Assembly: GCA_020024175.1 (NCBI GenBank)
Contig: JAHHUB010000027.1
Location: 1 to 12,646, forward strand
DNA length: 12,646 nt
Direction of reading: 5' to 3'
DNA from: Oscillospiraceae bacterium
Lineage (GTDB): Bacteria; Bacillota; Clostridia; Oscillospirales; Ruminococcaceae
The translations under genes were made by a program, and so were the position numbers. The notes beneath the pieces are model-generated. The model worked only from the letters and a program-made list of their open reading frames with translations, was not told the origin of the DNA and made no database searches. Shown one piece after another: positions 6,642-12,646 of the stretch; the first letter of the stretch is position 1, and each line of letters opens with the position of its first letter.

Positions 6642-7985
6642 TTGGCTTTTGAAGGACTTTCAGAAAAACTCAGCGCAGCATTTAAAAAGCTTAAATCAAA
6701 GGGAAAGCTCAGCGAATCAGATGTAAAAGAAGCTATGAAAGAAGTGCGTTTGGCACTTTTGGAAGCTGATGTAAACTACAAAGTTGTAAAAGATTTTGTT
6801 AAGACCGTAACTGAAAAATCCGTGGGAGATCAGGTTCTGCAAAGTCTTACTCCGGCTCAGCAGGTTATCAAAATTGTAAATGATGAACTGATTGAGCTTA
6901 TGGGTGGGGAAAACACCAGAATTAATTTTTCCTCACAAATTCCCACAATAATTATGATGTGCGGTTTGCAGGGTGCAGGTAAAACAACACACTGTGCAAA
7001 ACTTGCCAAATTGTTTAAATCCCAAGGCAAAAGACCTCTTATGGCTGCCTGTGATGTTTACAGACCTGCGGCTATTAAACAGTTACAGGTGGTAGGCGAA
7101 CAAGTTGGAGTTCCTGTTTTTGAAATGGGACAGGGCGACCCTGTTGAAATAGCAAAACAAGCTGTAAAAAGAGCCAAAGATTATGGAAATGACATACTTA
7201 TTATAGATACTGCTGGTCGTCTGCATATAGATGAAGAGCTTATGGATGAGCTTAAAAATGTAAAAAGTGCAGTAAATCCAAATGAAATTTTGCTGGTTAT
7301 TGACGCTATGACAGGTCAGGATGCGGTTAATGCTGCAAAAGCTTTTGATGATGCACTGGAAATCAACGGAACTATTTTGACAAAAATTGACGGTGATACC
7401 AGAGGCGGTGCAGCTCTTTCCGTAAAAGCTGTTACAGGCAAACCAATCAAATATGTGGGTACAGGTGAAAAGCTTGATGAAATTGAGCCTTTCCACCCGG
7501 AAAGAATGGCATCAAGAATACTGGGAATGGGAGATATGCTTTCACTTATTGAAAAAGCTTCCATAACAGTGGATGAAAAAGATGCTGCAAAACTTGCCAA
7601 AAAGATGAAAGAAAACTCTTTTGACTTGGAAGACCTTTTGGATCAGATGAAACAAATCAAAAAAATGGGTCCCATAAGTTCAATCATAAGTATGTTCCCC
7701 GGTGCAAATAAGCTAAAAGACGAAGATATGCAAAAAGGCGAACAAGAAATGAAGAAAATGGAAGCAATTATTAATTCCATGACTAAAAAAGAAAGAGCAA
7801 AACCATCAATCATCAATCCTCAAAGAAAAAGACGCATTGCCGCAGGCAGCGGAACAAAAGTTGAAGATATAAACCGTGTTCTTCGCCAATTTGAGCAAAT
7901 GCAGAAGATGATGAAACAGGTAAACAACATGACCCGTGGCAAAAAAGGCAAAAGAAGATTTATGCCGCCTATGATGGGTATGTAA
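6642..7985 (+). CDS. ffh: Signal recognition particle GTPase Ffh (SRP54)
   Basis: This 447-residue, full-length Ffh binds the small SRP RNA and the signal sequences of nascent membrane and secreted proteins. It delivers ribosomes to the FtsY receptor in a GTP-dependent cycle. Visible domains: an N helical bundle (about 1-95, including the family signature ALLEADVNYKVVKDFV), a G domain with P-loop GLQGAGKTT (108-116), the RPAA box, DTAGR (189-193), TKIDGDTRGGAALS (247-260) and GTGEKLDEIEPF. It ends in a methionine-rich M domain (about 300-447) with the finger-loop MKQIKKMGPISSIISMFPG, the RNA-binding RRIAAGSG (397-404), and a C-terminus of MPPMMGM. The start is TTG at 6642, set by AAGGAGG eight bases upstream. 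The rare start codon may temper expression relative to rpsP. All expected catalytic motifs are present. Confidence 0.97.
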   Translation: MAFEGLSEKLSAAFKKLKSKGKLSESDVKEAMKEVRLALLEADVNYKVVKDFVKTVTEKSVGDQVLQSLTPAQQVIKIVNDELIELMGGENTRINFSSQIPTIIMMCGLQGAGKTTHCAKLAKLFKSQGKRPLMAACDVYRPAAIKQLQVVGEQVGVPVFEMGQGDPVEIAKQAVKRAKDYGNDILIIDTAGRLHIDEELMDELKNVKSAVNPNEILLVIDAMTGQDAVNAAKAFDDALEINGTILTKIDGDTRGGAALSVKAVTGKPIKYVGTGEKLDEIEPFHPERMASRILGMGDMLSLIEKASITVDEKDAAKLAKKMKENSFDLEDLLDQMKQIKKMGPISSIISMFPGANKLKDEDMQKGEQEMKKMEAIINSMTKKERAKPSIINPQRKRRIAAGSGTKVEDINRVLRQFEQMQKMMKQVNNMTRGKKGKRRFMPPMMGM

Positions 7986-7994
7986 AAAAGGTAT

Positions 7995-8011
7995 TTGTCG
8001 CCAAGCGATAA
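7995..8011 (+). other. Small hairpin between ffh and rpsP
   Basis: TTGTCGC (7995-8001), loop CAA, and GCGATAA (8005-8011) form a seven-pair stem with one G-U pair, ten bases after the ffh stop. No T-tract follows, so it is not a good terminator. It could protect or process the boundary of the more abundant rpsP message. The structure is seen by pairing; the role is a guess. Confidence 0.3.
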
Positions 8012-8044
8012 TATATAAATTTTAATTCAGGAGGTGCTGTTAAA

Positions 8045-8287
8045 ATGGCTGTTAAAATCAGATTGCGTCGTATGGGTGCTAAAAAAGCTCCATTCTACCG
8101 TGTTGTTGTTGCTGACTCCCGTTACCCAAGAAACGGAAGATTCATTGAAGAAATCGGTCTCTACGATCCTACTAAGGAACCAGCTTTCGTAAAGATTGAT
8201 GCTGAAAAGGCTAAGAAGTGGATTTCCAACGGAGCTCAGCCTACAGATACAGTTAGAGCATTGCTTAAATCCAATAACGTTCTTTAA
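8045..8287 (+). CDS. rpsP: 30S ribosomal protein S16
   Basis: This 80-residue S16 is a small-subunit protein bound to 16S rRNA early in 30S assembly. The N-terminus (MAVKIRLRRMGAKKAPFYRV, then VVADSRYPRNGRFIEEIGLYDP) is the family signature, and the length is typical of Bacillota. The Shine-Dalgarno AGGAGGTG (8029-8036), eight bases upstream, is the strongest in the operon, fitting a ribosomal protein. Codon choice also looks more biased than in neighbours (for example GTTGTTGTTGCT and repeated AAG/AAA, CGT at the start). It is followed 25 bases later by khpA, the conserved gene order. Confidence 0.98.
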   Translation: MAVKIRLRRMGAKKAPFYRVVVADSRYPRNGRFIEEIGLYDPTKEPAFVKIDAEKAKKWISNGAQPTDTVRALLKSNNVL

Positions 8288-8312
8288 TTTTACAAAATAG
8301 AGGATTAGGGCT

Positions 8313-8543
8313 ATGGAAAAACTTATTAAAACCATTGCGCAAGGGTTAGTTGATGACAAAGATGCTGTAAATGTTACAGTTGACGAACCCAATGAAGAAG
8401 GCACAGTAGTGTACCATCTTCATGTAGCTCAGGATGATATGGGCTGCGTAATCGGAAAACAGGGAAAAATTGCAAAAGCGATTAGAACTGTTGTGAGAGC
8501 TGCCAATAAGAGTTCTCATAAAGTCGCTGTTGAAATTGACTAG
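8313..8543 (+). CDS. khpA: KhpA, small KH-domain RNA-binding protein
   Basis: This 76-residue protein has a single type II KH domain and carries the GxxG loop as GKQG (48-51) within CVIGKQGKIAKAIRTVVRAA. In Gram-positive bacteria KhpA (YlqC) forms homodimers and pairs with KhpB/Jag to bind many small RNAs and mRNAs, with effects on cell division and elongation in streptococci. Length and position between rpsP and rimM match the family exactly. The ribosome-binding site is modest: AGAGGA (8299-8304), eight bases before the ATG. The gene ends in TAG five bases before a probable terminator hairpin. Confidence 0.93.
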   Translation: MEKLIKTIAQGLVDDKDAVNVTVDEPNEEGTVVYHLHVAQDDMGCVIGKQGKIAKAIRTVVRAANKSSHKVAVEID

Positions 8544-8547
8544 CATT

Positions 8548-8573
8548 AGGGCGGATTTAATCTGCCCTTTTTC
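8548..8573 (+). terminator. Probable internal terminator/attenuator between khpA and rimM
   Basis: AGGGCGGAT (8548-8556), loop TTA, and ATCTGCCCT (8560-8568) make a nine-pair stem with one G-U pair, directly followed by a run of five T. This is the standard intrinsic-terminator architecture. It starts five bases after the khpA stop and ends just before the rimM Shine-Dalgarno (AGGAGG, 8577-8582). The stem is short and the T-run only moderate, so partial termination that lowers rimM-trmD relative to rpsP-khpA is more likely than a full stop. Confidence 0.65.
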
Positions 8574-8587
8574 TATAGGAGGATATA

Positions 8588-9109
8588 ATGGTAAAGGAAT
8601 TTTTGGAATGTGGTAAAATTGTTACCACCCACGGTGTAAAAGGTGAAGTTAAAATCGAACCCTGGGCGGACAGTGCCGAGTTTTTAAAAGGGTTTAAAAC
8701 TTTTTACCTTAATAACGGACAAACAGAGCTGAAAGTTAAATCCTCAAGAGTGCATAAAAGTGCTTTGCTGGCGGTGTTTGACGGCATAGATGATATGGAT
8801 AAGGCTTTGGCTATGAGGGGAAAAGTCCTTTTTATAAAGAGAGCTGATGCCGATTTAAGTGACGGTAAATTTTTTTGGCAGGATTTAATAGGACTTGAAG
8901 TGGTTGATGAAAATGATCATTCAATAGTTTACGGAAAACTTAGAGATATAAGTGAAATACCGGGAGCTAATGATGTGTATTATATTTTAAACGAGGAAGG
9001 AAAAGAATTTCTTATCCCCGGCATAAAAGATGTTGTTAAAAAAATTGATTTAGAAGAAAATAAAATGTATATATCTCCCTTGGAAGGATTGTTTGACGAT
9101 GAGAATTGA
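8588..9109 (+). CDS. rimM: Ribosome maturation factor RimM
   Basis: This 173-residue RimM is a 16S processing and 30S assembly factor that binds protein S19 and helps mature the 30S head. The N-terminal RimM domain shows GKIVTTHGVKGEVKIEPW (8-25). The C-terminal PRC-barrel begins near FFWQDLIGLEV (94-104) and includes the conserved IPGANDVYYIL and the IPGIKDVVKKID region. The ATG at 8588 has AGGAGG five bases upstream. The last 11 bases overlap the start of trmD, implying translational coupling of these two RNA-maturation genes. Confidence 0.96.
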   Translation: MVKEFLECGKIVTTHGVKGEVKIEPWADSAEFLKGFKTFYLNNGQTELKVKSSRVHKSALLAVFDGIDDMDKALAMRGKVLFIKRADADLSDGKFFWQDLIGLEVVDENDHSIVYGKLRDISEIPGANDVYYILNEEGKEFLIPGIKDVVKKIDLEENKMYISPLEGLFDDEN

Positions 9110-9824
9110 TATAATGACGCTTTTCCCGGAAATGTGTGAAAGAGTATATGGAGAAAGCATCATAGGCAGAGGAATTGCCGCCGGAAAACTGGAAGTCTAC
9201 TGCCATAATATAAGGGATTATACAAAGGATAAACACCGCAGAGTTGATGACAGCCCCTATGGAGGTGGTATGGGTATGCTTATGCAGGCAGAACCTATTT
9301 ACTGCTGTTATCAGCATATTTGTAAGGAAATTTGTACAGAAAATCCCCATGTGATATATATGTCACCTAAGGGAAAAGTCTTTAAACAGGAAAGAGCCGT
9401 GGAACTTTCACATTATGACAATATTATTATTTTGTGCGGCCATTATGAAGGAGTGGACGAAAGAATAATTGAAGAAATTGTAGATGAGGAAATAAGTATC
9501 GGCGATTATGTTCTGACAGGCGGCGAATTGGGAGCATTGGTTGTGGTGGATGCTGTAGGCAGACTCTGTGAAGGAGTTTTGGCTGATGAAAGCTGCTTTA
9601 CCGAGGAGAGCCATTTTGACGGAGTATTGGAATATCCTCAGTATACAAGACCGCCTGTATGGCATGGAAAAGAAGTACCGGAAGTGCTTTTTACAGGACA
9701 TCATGCAAATATAGCCAAGTGGAGAAGAAAACAGTCCCTTATCATAACAAAAGAACGCCGCCCTGATATGTATGAAAAATTAGAATTGACCAAACAGGAT
9801 AAAAAGATTCTGTCTGAGAAATGA
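9099..9824 (+). CDS. trmD: tRNA (guanine-N1)-methyltransferase TrmD
   Basis: This 241-residue enzyme of the SPOUT trefoil-knot class methylates G37 next to the anticodon using S-adenosylmethionine, preventing +1 frameshifts. Motifs: MRIDIMTLFPEM at the start, DDSPYGGGMGM (50-60), CGHYEGVDERI (113-123), the knot SIGDYVLTGGELGAL (133-147) with Arg155 after it, and Asp174 in FDGVLEYPQYTRP (173-185), corresponding to the catalytic Arg/Asp pair of E. coli TrmD. The C-terminal domain ends with HHANIAKWRRKQSL and the usual ERRPD. I prefer the ATG at 9099, which overlaps rimM by 11 bases and has GGAAGGA (9082-9088) upstream, over an in-frame TTG two codons earlier. Unusually, rplS does not follow. 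Confidence 0.97.
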   Translation: MRIDIMTLFPEMCERVYGESIIGRGIAAGKLEVYCHNIRDYTKDKHRRVDDSPYGGGMGMLMQAEPIYCCYQHICKEICTENPHVIYMSPKGKVFKQERAVELSHYDNIIILCGHYEGVDERIIEEIVDEEISIGDYVLTGGELGALVVVDAVGRLCEGVLADESCFTEESHFDGVLEYPQYTRPPVWHGKEVPEVLFTGHHANIAKWRRKQSLIITKERRPDMYEKLELTKQDKKILSEK

Positions 9825-10124
9825 CTTTATGTGGACTTTTCATAAAATATTTTGAACAAAAAGAAAACAATTTTTTTTCTATGTCATAAATGATAGGAAT
9901 ATTATAGTAATTATCTACAAATCATAGTATAAAAAATGTGATATTGTTATAAAACAATTAGAAAAAATCGATAAATTCAGTTTATATTTAAATAGGTGAT
10001 TGACGAGTTACCACAATATGCTATAATAGTCTTACGGATATACCGCTTTCAAGATGAAATGTTTTGTTACGGTTGCGTTTGAAAAATAATGTATTATATT
10101 GTAATGAATTAGGAGAGTTGAGTT
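9825..10124 (+). other. 300-base spacer between trmD and the HPr gene
   Basis: I see no open frame with credible start signals here and no convincing G+C-rich terminator for the trmD operon. The best candidates are the AT-only pairing TTTATG/CATAAA (about 9827-9847) and AGAAAA/TTTTCT around 9860-9880, both weak. The second half carries the HPr promoter (10000-10027) and a leader of about 90 bases. That leader contains a five-pair hairpin, TTTCA-AGA-TGAAA (10047-10059), and the Shine-Dalgarno AGGAGA (10111-10116). Confidence 0.6.
10000..10027 (+). promoter_or_regulatory. Strong extended -10 promoter for HPr
   Basis: TTGACG (10000-10005, 5/6), a 16-base spacer, and TATAAT (10022-10027, 6/6) preceded by TGC (10019-10021), which is the extended -10 element. 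The predicted transcription start near 10034 gives an untranslated leader of about 90 bases, long for this window. I see no CcpA-type cre operator I can support. Confidence 0.82.
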
Positions 10125-10391
10125 ATGGTTACTAAAGAAGTATCAGTAAAAAATCAGGTTGGTCTGCACGCACGTCCCGCAACATTTTTCATTCAAAAGG
10201 CAAATGAATTCAAGTCTACAATTTGGGTTGAAAAAGAAGAAGGACGCAGAGTAAACGCAAAAAGCCTTTTGGGAATTCTTTCTTTAGGAATTTTGGGCGG
10301 AACACCTATCAAGATTATTGCAGACGGAGTGGATGAAGAAGTAGCAGTTGATTCACTGGTTAAACTTGTTGAATCCGGCTTTGCAGAATAA
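10125..10391 (+). CDS. ptsH: HPr family phosphocarrier protein
   Basis: This 88-residue HPr is the cytosolic phosphate shuttle of the sugar phosphotransferase system, passing phosphate from enzyme I to sugar-specific EIIA. The active-site histidine is present in GLHARPA (His15). The regulatory serine that HPr kinase modifies in Bacillota is present in NAKSLLGILSLG (Ser47, equivalent to Ser46 of B. subtilis with a one-residue insertion before it). Having both residues argues for a working HPr rather than Crh, which lacks the histidine. Enzyme I (ptsI) does not follow; instead a terminator begins 15 bases after the stop, so the gene is a single-gene unit. AGGAGA lies eight bases before the ATG. 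The symbol ptsH is given by family; a genome may carry more than one HPr paralogue. Confidence 0.93.
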   Translation: MVTKEVSVKNQVGLHARPATFFIQKANEFKSTIWVEKEEGRRVNAKSLLGILSLGILGGTPIKIIADGVDEEVAVDSLVKLVESGFAE

Positions 10392-10406
10392 TATCAAAGA
10401 AAACTC

Positions 10407-10446
10407 AAAAGCGATGTTTTGTTGCAGAAACATCGCTTTTATTTTT
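10407..10446 (+). terminator. Intrinsic terminator after the HPr gene
   Basis: AAAAGCGATGTTT (10407-10419) and AAACATCGCTTTT (10428-10440) form a perfect 13-pair stem with an eight-base loop, followed by TTTTATTTTT. It lies 15 bases beyond the HPr stop and isolates that transcript from gdpP. Confidence 0.93.
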
Positions 10447-10459
10447 AAGTAAAAACTAT

Positions 10460-10487
10460 TTGATTATATGCAAAAATGTGGTATAAT
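10460..10487 (+). promoter_or_regulatory. Extended -10 promoter for gdpP-rplI
   Basis: TTGATT (10460-10465, 4/6), a 16-base spacer, and TATAAT (10482-10487) preceded by TGG, an extended -10 element. The predicted start near 10494 coincides with an upstream in-frame ATG at 10493, which therefore cannot be used for initiation. This supports the start at 10556. Confidence 0.75.
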
Positions 10488-10555
10488 ATTGAATGTATTT
10501 AATTTTATTCTATCACATTATTATAGTGCAGTATTTGCGGAAAGATGGTAATCCA

Positions 10556-12523
10556 ATGAGAAGAAAAGTCGAAATATTCAAACCGGCAGTCTATGTGCTT
10601 ACGGCAGCTCTTATTTTTGTAACAGCATTTGTGGGATTTATTGATTTTAAATTATTTTCATACATAGTGCCAATCACATTTATTACACTGCTCTATGTGT
10701 TTTTCAGAATGAGATTTGTCAGAGATGATATAGATAAATTTATGTCAGAAATAGGAGCAATGATATCCGATGTAAGCGAAAATAATGCCATGGATTTTCC
10801 CATACCTGTAATCGTATGCAGAGAAAACGGGGAAATAGTATGGTATAATCAGAAATTCGGATATATTTACGAAAACAATCAGGATCTTTATGGAAAACAT
10901 ATAAATGATTATGTTCCAAAATTGGATTATACAGATGTAACTATGGAAAAGCCAGTACCTGTCAGCGTTGAAAACAGGGAATATTCCGCTTATATAACAG
11001 AAAGAAGCGATGGAGAAGAAGTACTGTTCAGTATTTACCTTGTAGATGATACTGAACTTAAAGGATACTATAAAGAATACTGCAGAACAAAACCAGCAAT
11101 AATGATAGCAACCATAGATAATTATGAGGAACTTTTGCAGGCTACAAAAGATGGTGAATACTCACAAACTATAAATAAAATAGAATTTGAACTTTCCAAT
11201 TATTCCAAAAAATACGAAACTTTGATGTACAGAACCGAAAGAGATAAATTTGTGCTTATTTTCCGTGAGGAAATGATAGCCGCAGCCATTGAAAATAAAT
11301 TTGAAATACTGGATACTGTCAGAAATATAGATGCAGGTCAAAGAATGAGCGCAACTCTTTCCATAGGTGTGGCAAGGGACAGCGGAGATATGCACGATAC
11401 AAACCAATATGCTTATCAGGCATTGGATATGGCTATGGGACGAGGCGGCGACCAAACCGCTGTTAAAACTCAAAATGGCTATGACTTTTACGGTGGTATT
11501 TCCAAAGGTGTCGAAAAAAGAACTAAAGTTAAAAGCCGTATTGTGGCTACAGCCCTTAAAGAGCTTATCGAAAGCTGTGAAGATGTTATTATTATGGGAC
11601 ATAAGTTTGCGGATTTGGATGCTTTCGGTTCAGCAGTGGGCCTTAGCAAAGTTGTGGAACAGATGGGAAAACCTGTACATATTGCCATAAGAAGACAACA
11701 ACATTTGGTATCACCATTATATGAAAAATTGGAAGCGGAGGGCTATGACAAAATTTTTGCTGAGCCTGAGGCTTTGTTGGACACAGTAAATGCAAATACA
11801 TTGCTTATAATTGTTGATACCCATACAGAAGCTATTTTGGAATCTGCAGAGCTGTACAAAGCCTGCAAACATGTAGTTGTAATCGATCACCACAGAAAAA
11901 TGGTGGGACATATTGATGATGCAGTTATATTCTATCATGAACCTTTTGCCTCCAGTGCCTCTGAAATGGTCAGCGAACTCATTCCTTATTTCGGCAAAGA
12001 AGGCAAAATCGGCGTAAATGAAGCAGAAGCACTTTTGGCAGGCATCATGCTTGATACTAAGAATTTCATACTTAAAACAGGTGTCAGAACCTTTGAAGCT
12101 GCTGCCTATCTTAAAAAACTGGGTGCTGATACTGTTGAGGTTAAAAAACTTTTCAGTTCCGGTATAGAAACATATCAAAACAGATCGGCTTTGGTTTCAT
12201 CAGCGGAAATATATAAAAAATGTGCTATTTCGGCTGAAGAAACACCGGGTCCAGATATTAGAATAGTAGTTCCCCAGGCAGCGGACGAACTTTTGACAAT
12301 AATAGGAGTGGACGCATCTTTTGTTATGTACCCTGTAGGGGGAGATGTATCCATATCCGCACGAAGTATGGGACTTATAAATGTTCAGCTTATTATGGAA
12401 GAACTTGGCGGCGGCGGTCATATGACCATGGCTGGTGCAAAGATCGACAATGTAAATATTGACCAAGCCAAAAAGATTCTTTTGGAAGCCATAGACAAAT
12501 ATATGGCAGAAAAACAACAGTAA
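10556..12523 (+). CDS. gdpP: GdpP/YybT family cyclic-di-AMP phosphodiesterase
   Basis: This 655-residue membrane-anchored enzyme hydrolyses the second messenger c-di-AMP to pApA, affecting cell-wall and osmotic homeostasis and beta-lactam tolerance in Bacillota. Order of parts: two N-terminal membrane segments (about 11-28 and 34-51); a degenerate PAS domain (about 78-160); a degenerate GGDEF domain whose signature is reduced to ERDKF (228-232), as in other GdpP proteins; and a DHH/DHHA1 phosphodiesterase unit. The catalytic metal-site motifs are intact: GHKFADLDAFGS (348-359, His349, Asp353, Asp355), VDTHT (Asp421), IDHHRK (444-446 is DHH), LDTKN (Asp500) and GGGGHMTMAGA (618-628). I start at the ATG at 10556, because a 21-codon upstream extension would begin at the transcription start. 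The ribosome-binding site is weak (GGAAAG, 10539-10544). The gene is followed by rplI, the conserved Bacillota order. Confidence 0.95.
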   Translation: MRRKVEIFKPAVYVLTAALIFVTAFVGFIDFKLFSYIVPITFITLLYVFFRMRFVRDDIDKFMSEIGAMISDVSENNAMDFPIPVIVCRENGEIVWYNQKFGYIYENNQDLYGKHINDYVPKLDYTDVTMEKPVPVSVENREYSAYITERSDGEEVLFSIYLVDDTELKGYYKEYCRTKPAIMIATIDNYEELLQATKDGEYSQTINKIEFELSNYSKKYETLMYRTERDKFVLIFREEMIAAAIENKFEILDTVRNIDAGQRMSATLSIGVARDSGDMHDTNQYAYQALDMAMGRGGDQTAVKTQNGYDFYGGISKGVEKRTKVKSRIVATALKELIESCEDVIIMGHKFADLDAFGSAVGLSKVVEQMGKPVHIAIRRQQHLVSPLYEKLEAEGYDKIFAEPEALLDTVNANTLLIIVDTHTEAILESAELYKACKHVVVIDHHRKMVGHIDDAVIFYHEPFASSASEMVSELIPYFGKEGKIGVNEAEALLAGIMLDTKNFILKTGVRTFEAAAYLKKLGADTVEVKKLFSSGIETYQNRSALVSSAEIYKKCAISAEETPGPDIRIVVPQAADELLTIIGVDASFVMYPVGGDVSISARSMGLINVQLIMEELGGGGHMTMAGAKIDNVNIDQAKKILLEAIDKYMAEKQQ

Positions 12524-12551
12524 ATTATACAATAATTGGGAGGATATAAAA

Positions 12552-12646
12552 ATGAAAGTAATTTTAATTGAAGATGTAAAAGGAACAGGTAAAAAAGGTG
12601 ATGTGGTAAATGTTTCAGATGGTTTTGCAACCAACTGTCTGTTTAA
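12552..12646 (+). CDS. rplI: 50S ribosomal protein L9, N-terminal part (runs off right edge)
   Basis: The first 31 codons read MKVILIEDVKGTGKKGDVVN followed by VSDGFATNCLF, the L9 N-terminal rRNA-binding domain signature. L9 binds domain V of 23S rRNA at the base of the L1 stalk and influences reading-frame maintenance. GGGAGGA (12538-12544) lies seven bases before the ATG, and the gene starts 28 bases after gdpP, so it is likely co-transcribed. In related genomes dnaB/dnaC (replicative helicase) follows. The usual Arg-Asn-(Phe/Tyr)-Leu is here Thr-Asn-Cys-Leu, a mild variation. Confidence 0.95.
   Translation, partial: MKVILIEDVKGTGKKGDVVNVSDGFATNCLF

Noticed and set aside
1..12646. Mobile elements, CRISPR arrays, tRNA/rRNA genes, prophage or defence genes
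   Set aside because: No transposase or integrase motifs, no regularly spaced direct repeats, no cloverleaf or rRNA sequence and no abrupt composition shift. The window is mainly core genome.

Overview
The window is AT-rich DNA with strong Shine-Dalgarno sequences (AGGAGG type), near-consensus sigma-A promoters and the ylxM-ffh-rpsP-khpA-rimM-trmD gene order. Together these point to a Gram-positive (Bacillota) chromosome. I infer a clostridial lineage, possibly Oscillospirales/Ruminococcaceae-like. That placement rests on gene content and base composition only, since no taxonomic search was possible.

Layout. (1) Positions 1-484, minus strand: the N-terminal part of an unrecognised single-pass membrane protein, divergent from cinA (657-1901), with back-to-back promoters between them. 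(2) pepD (2051-3502), an M20 aminoacyl-histidine dipeptidase, followed by a bidirectional terminator (3511-3546). That terminator also closes the convergent minus-strand gene for a 753-residue lipoprotein (5861-3600) of unknown function, built from two diverged tandem copies of a domain of about 240 residues. (3) A 404-base spacer carrying an exact consensus promoter and a 21-base dyad leads into the SRP/ribosome-maturation operon: ylxM, ffh, rpsP, khpA, rimM and trmD (6266-9824). A probable intrinsic terminator/attenuator lies between khpA and rimM. (4) A 300-base spacer with a strong extended -10 promoter leads to a monocistronic HPr gene (10125-10391) with its own terminator. (5) gdpP (10556-12523), the c-di-AMP phosphodiesterase, has its own promoter and is followed 28 bases later by the start of rplI (ribosomal protein L9), which runs off the window end.

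How they work together. The operon in the middle makes the protein-targeting GTPase Ffh and its small partner YlxM, plus ribosomal protein S16, an RNA-binding KH protein, the 30S maturation factor RimM and the tRNA m1G37 methyltransferase TrmD. The flanking genes are housekeeping: nicotinamide/pyridine nucleotide repair (CinA), peptide turnover (PepD), sugar-PTS phosphotransfer (HPr) and c-di-AMP turnover (GdpP).

Most of the window is conserved core genome. I see no mobile element, CRISPR array, tRNA or rRNA. The least explained parts are the repeat-domain lipoprotein and the truncated membrane protein at the left edge. Secondary points are the regulatory signals around ylxM and between khpA and rimM, and the absence of rplS and ftsY from their usual places.
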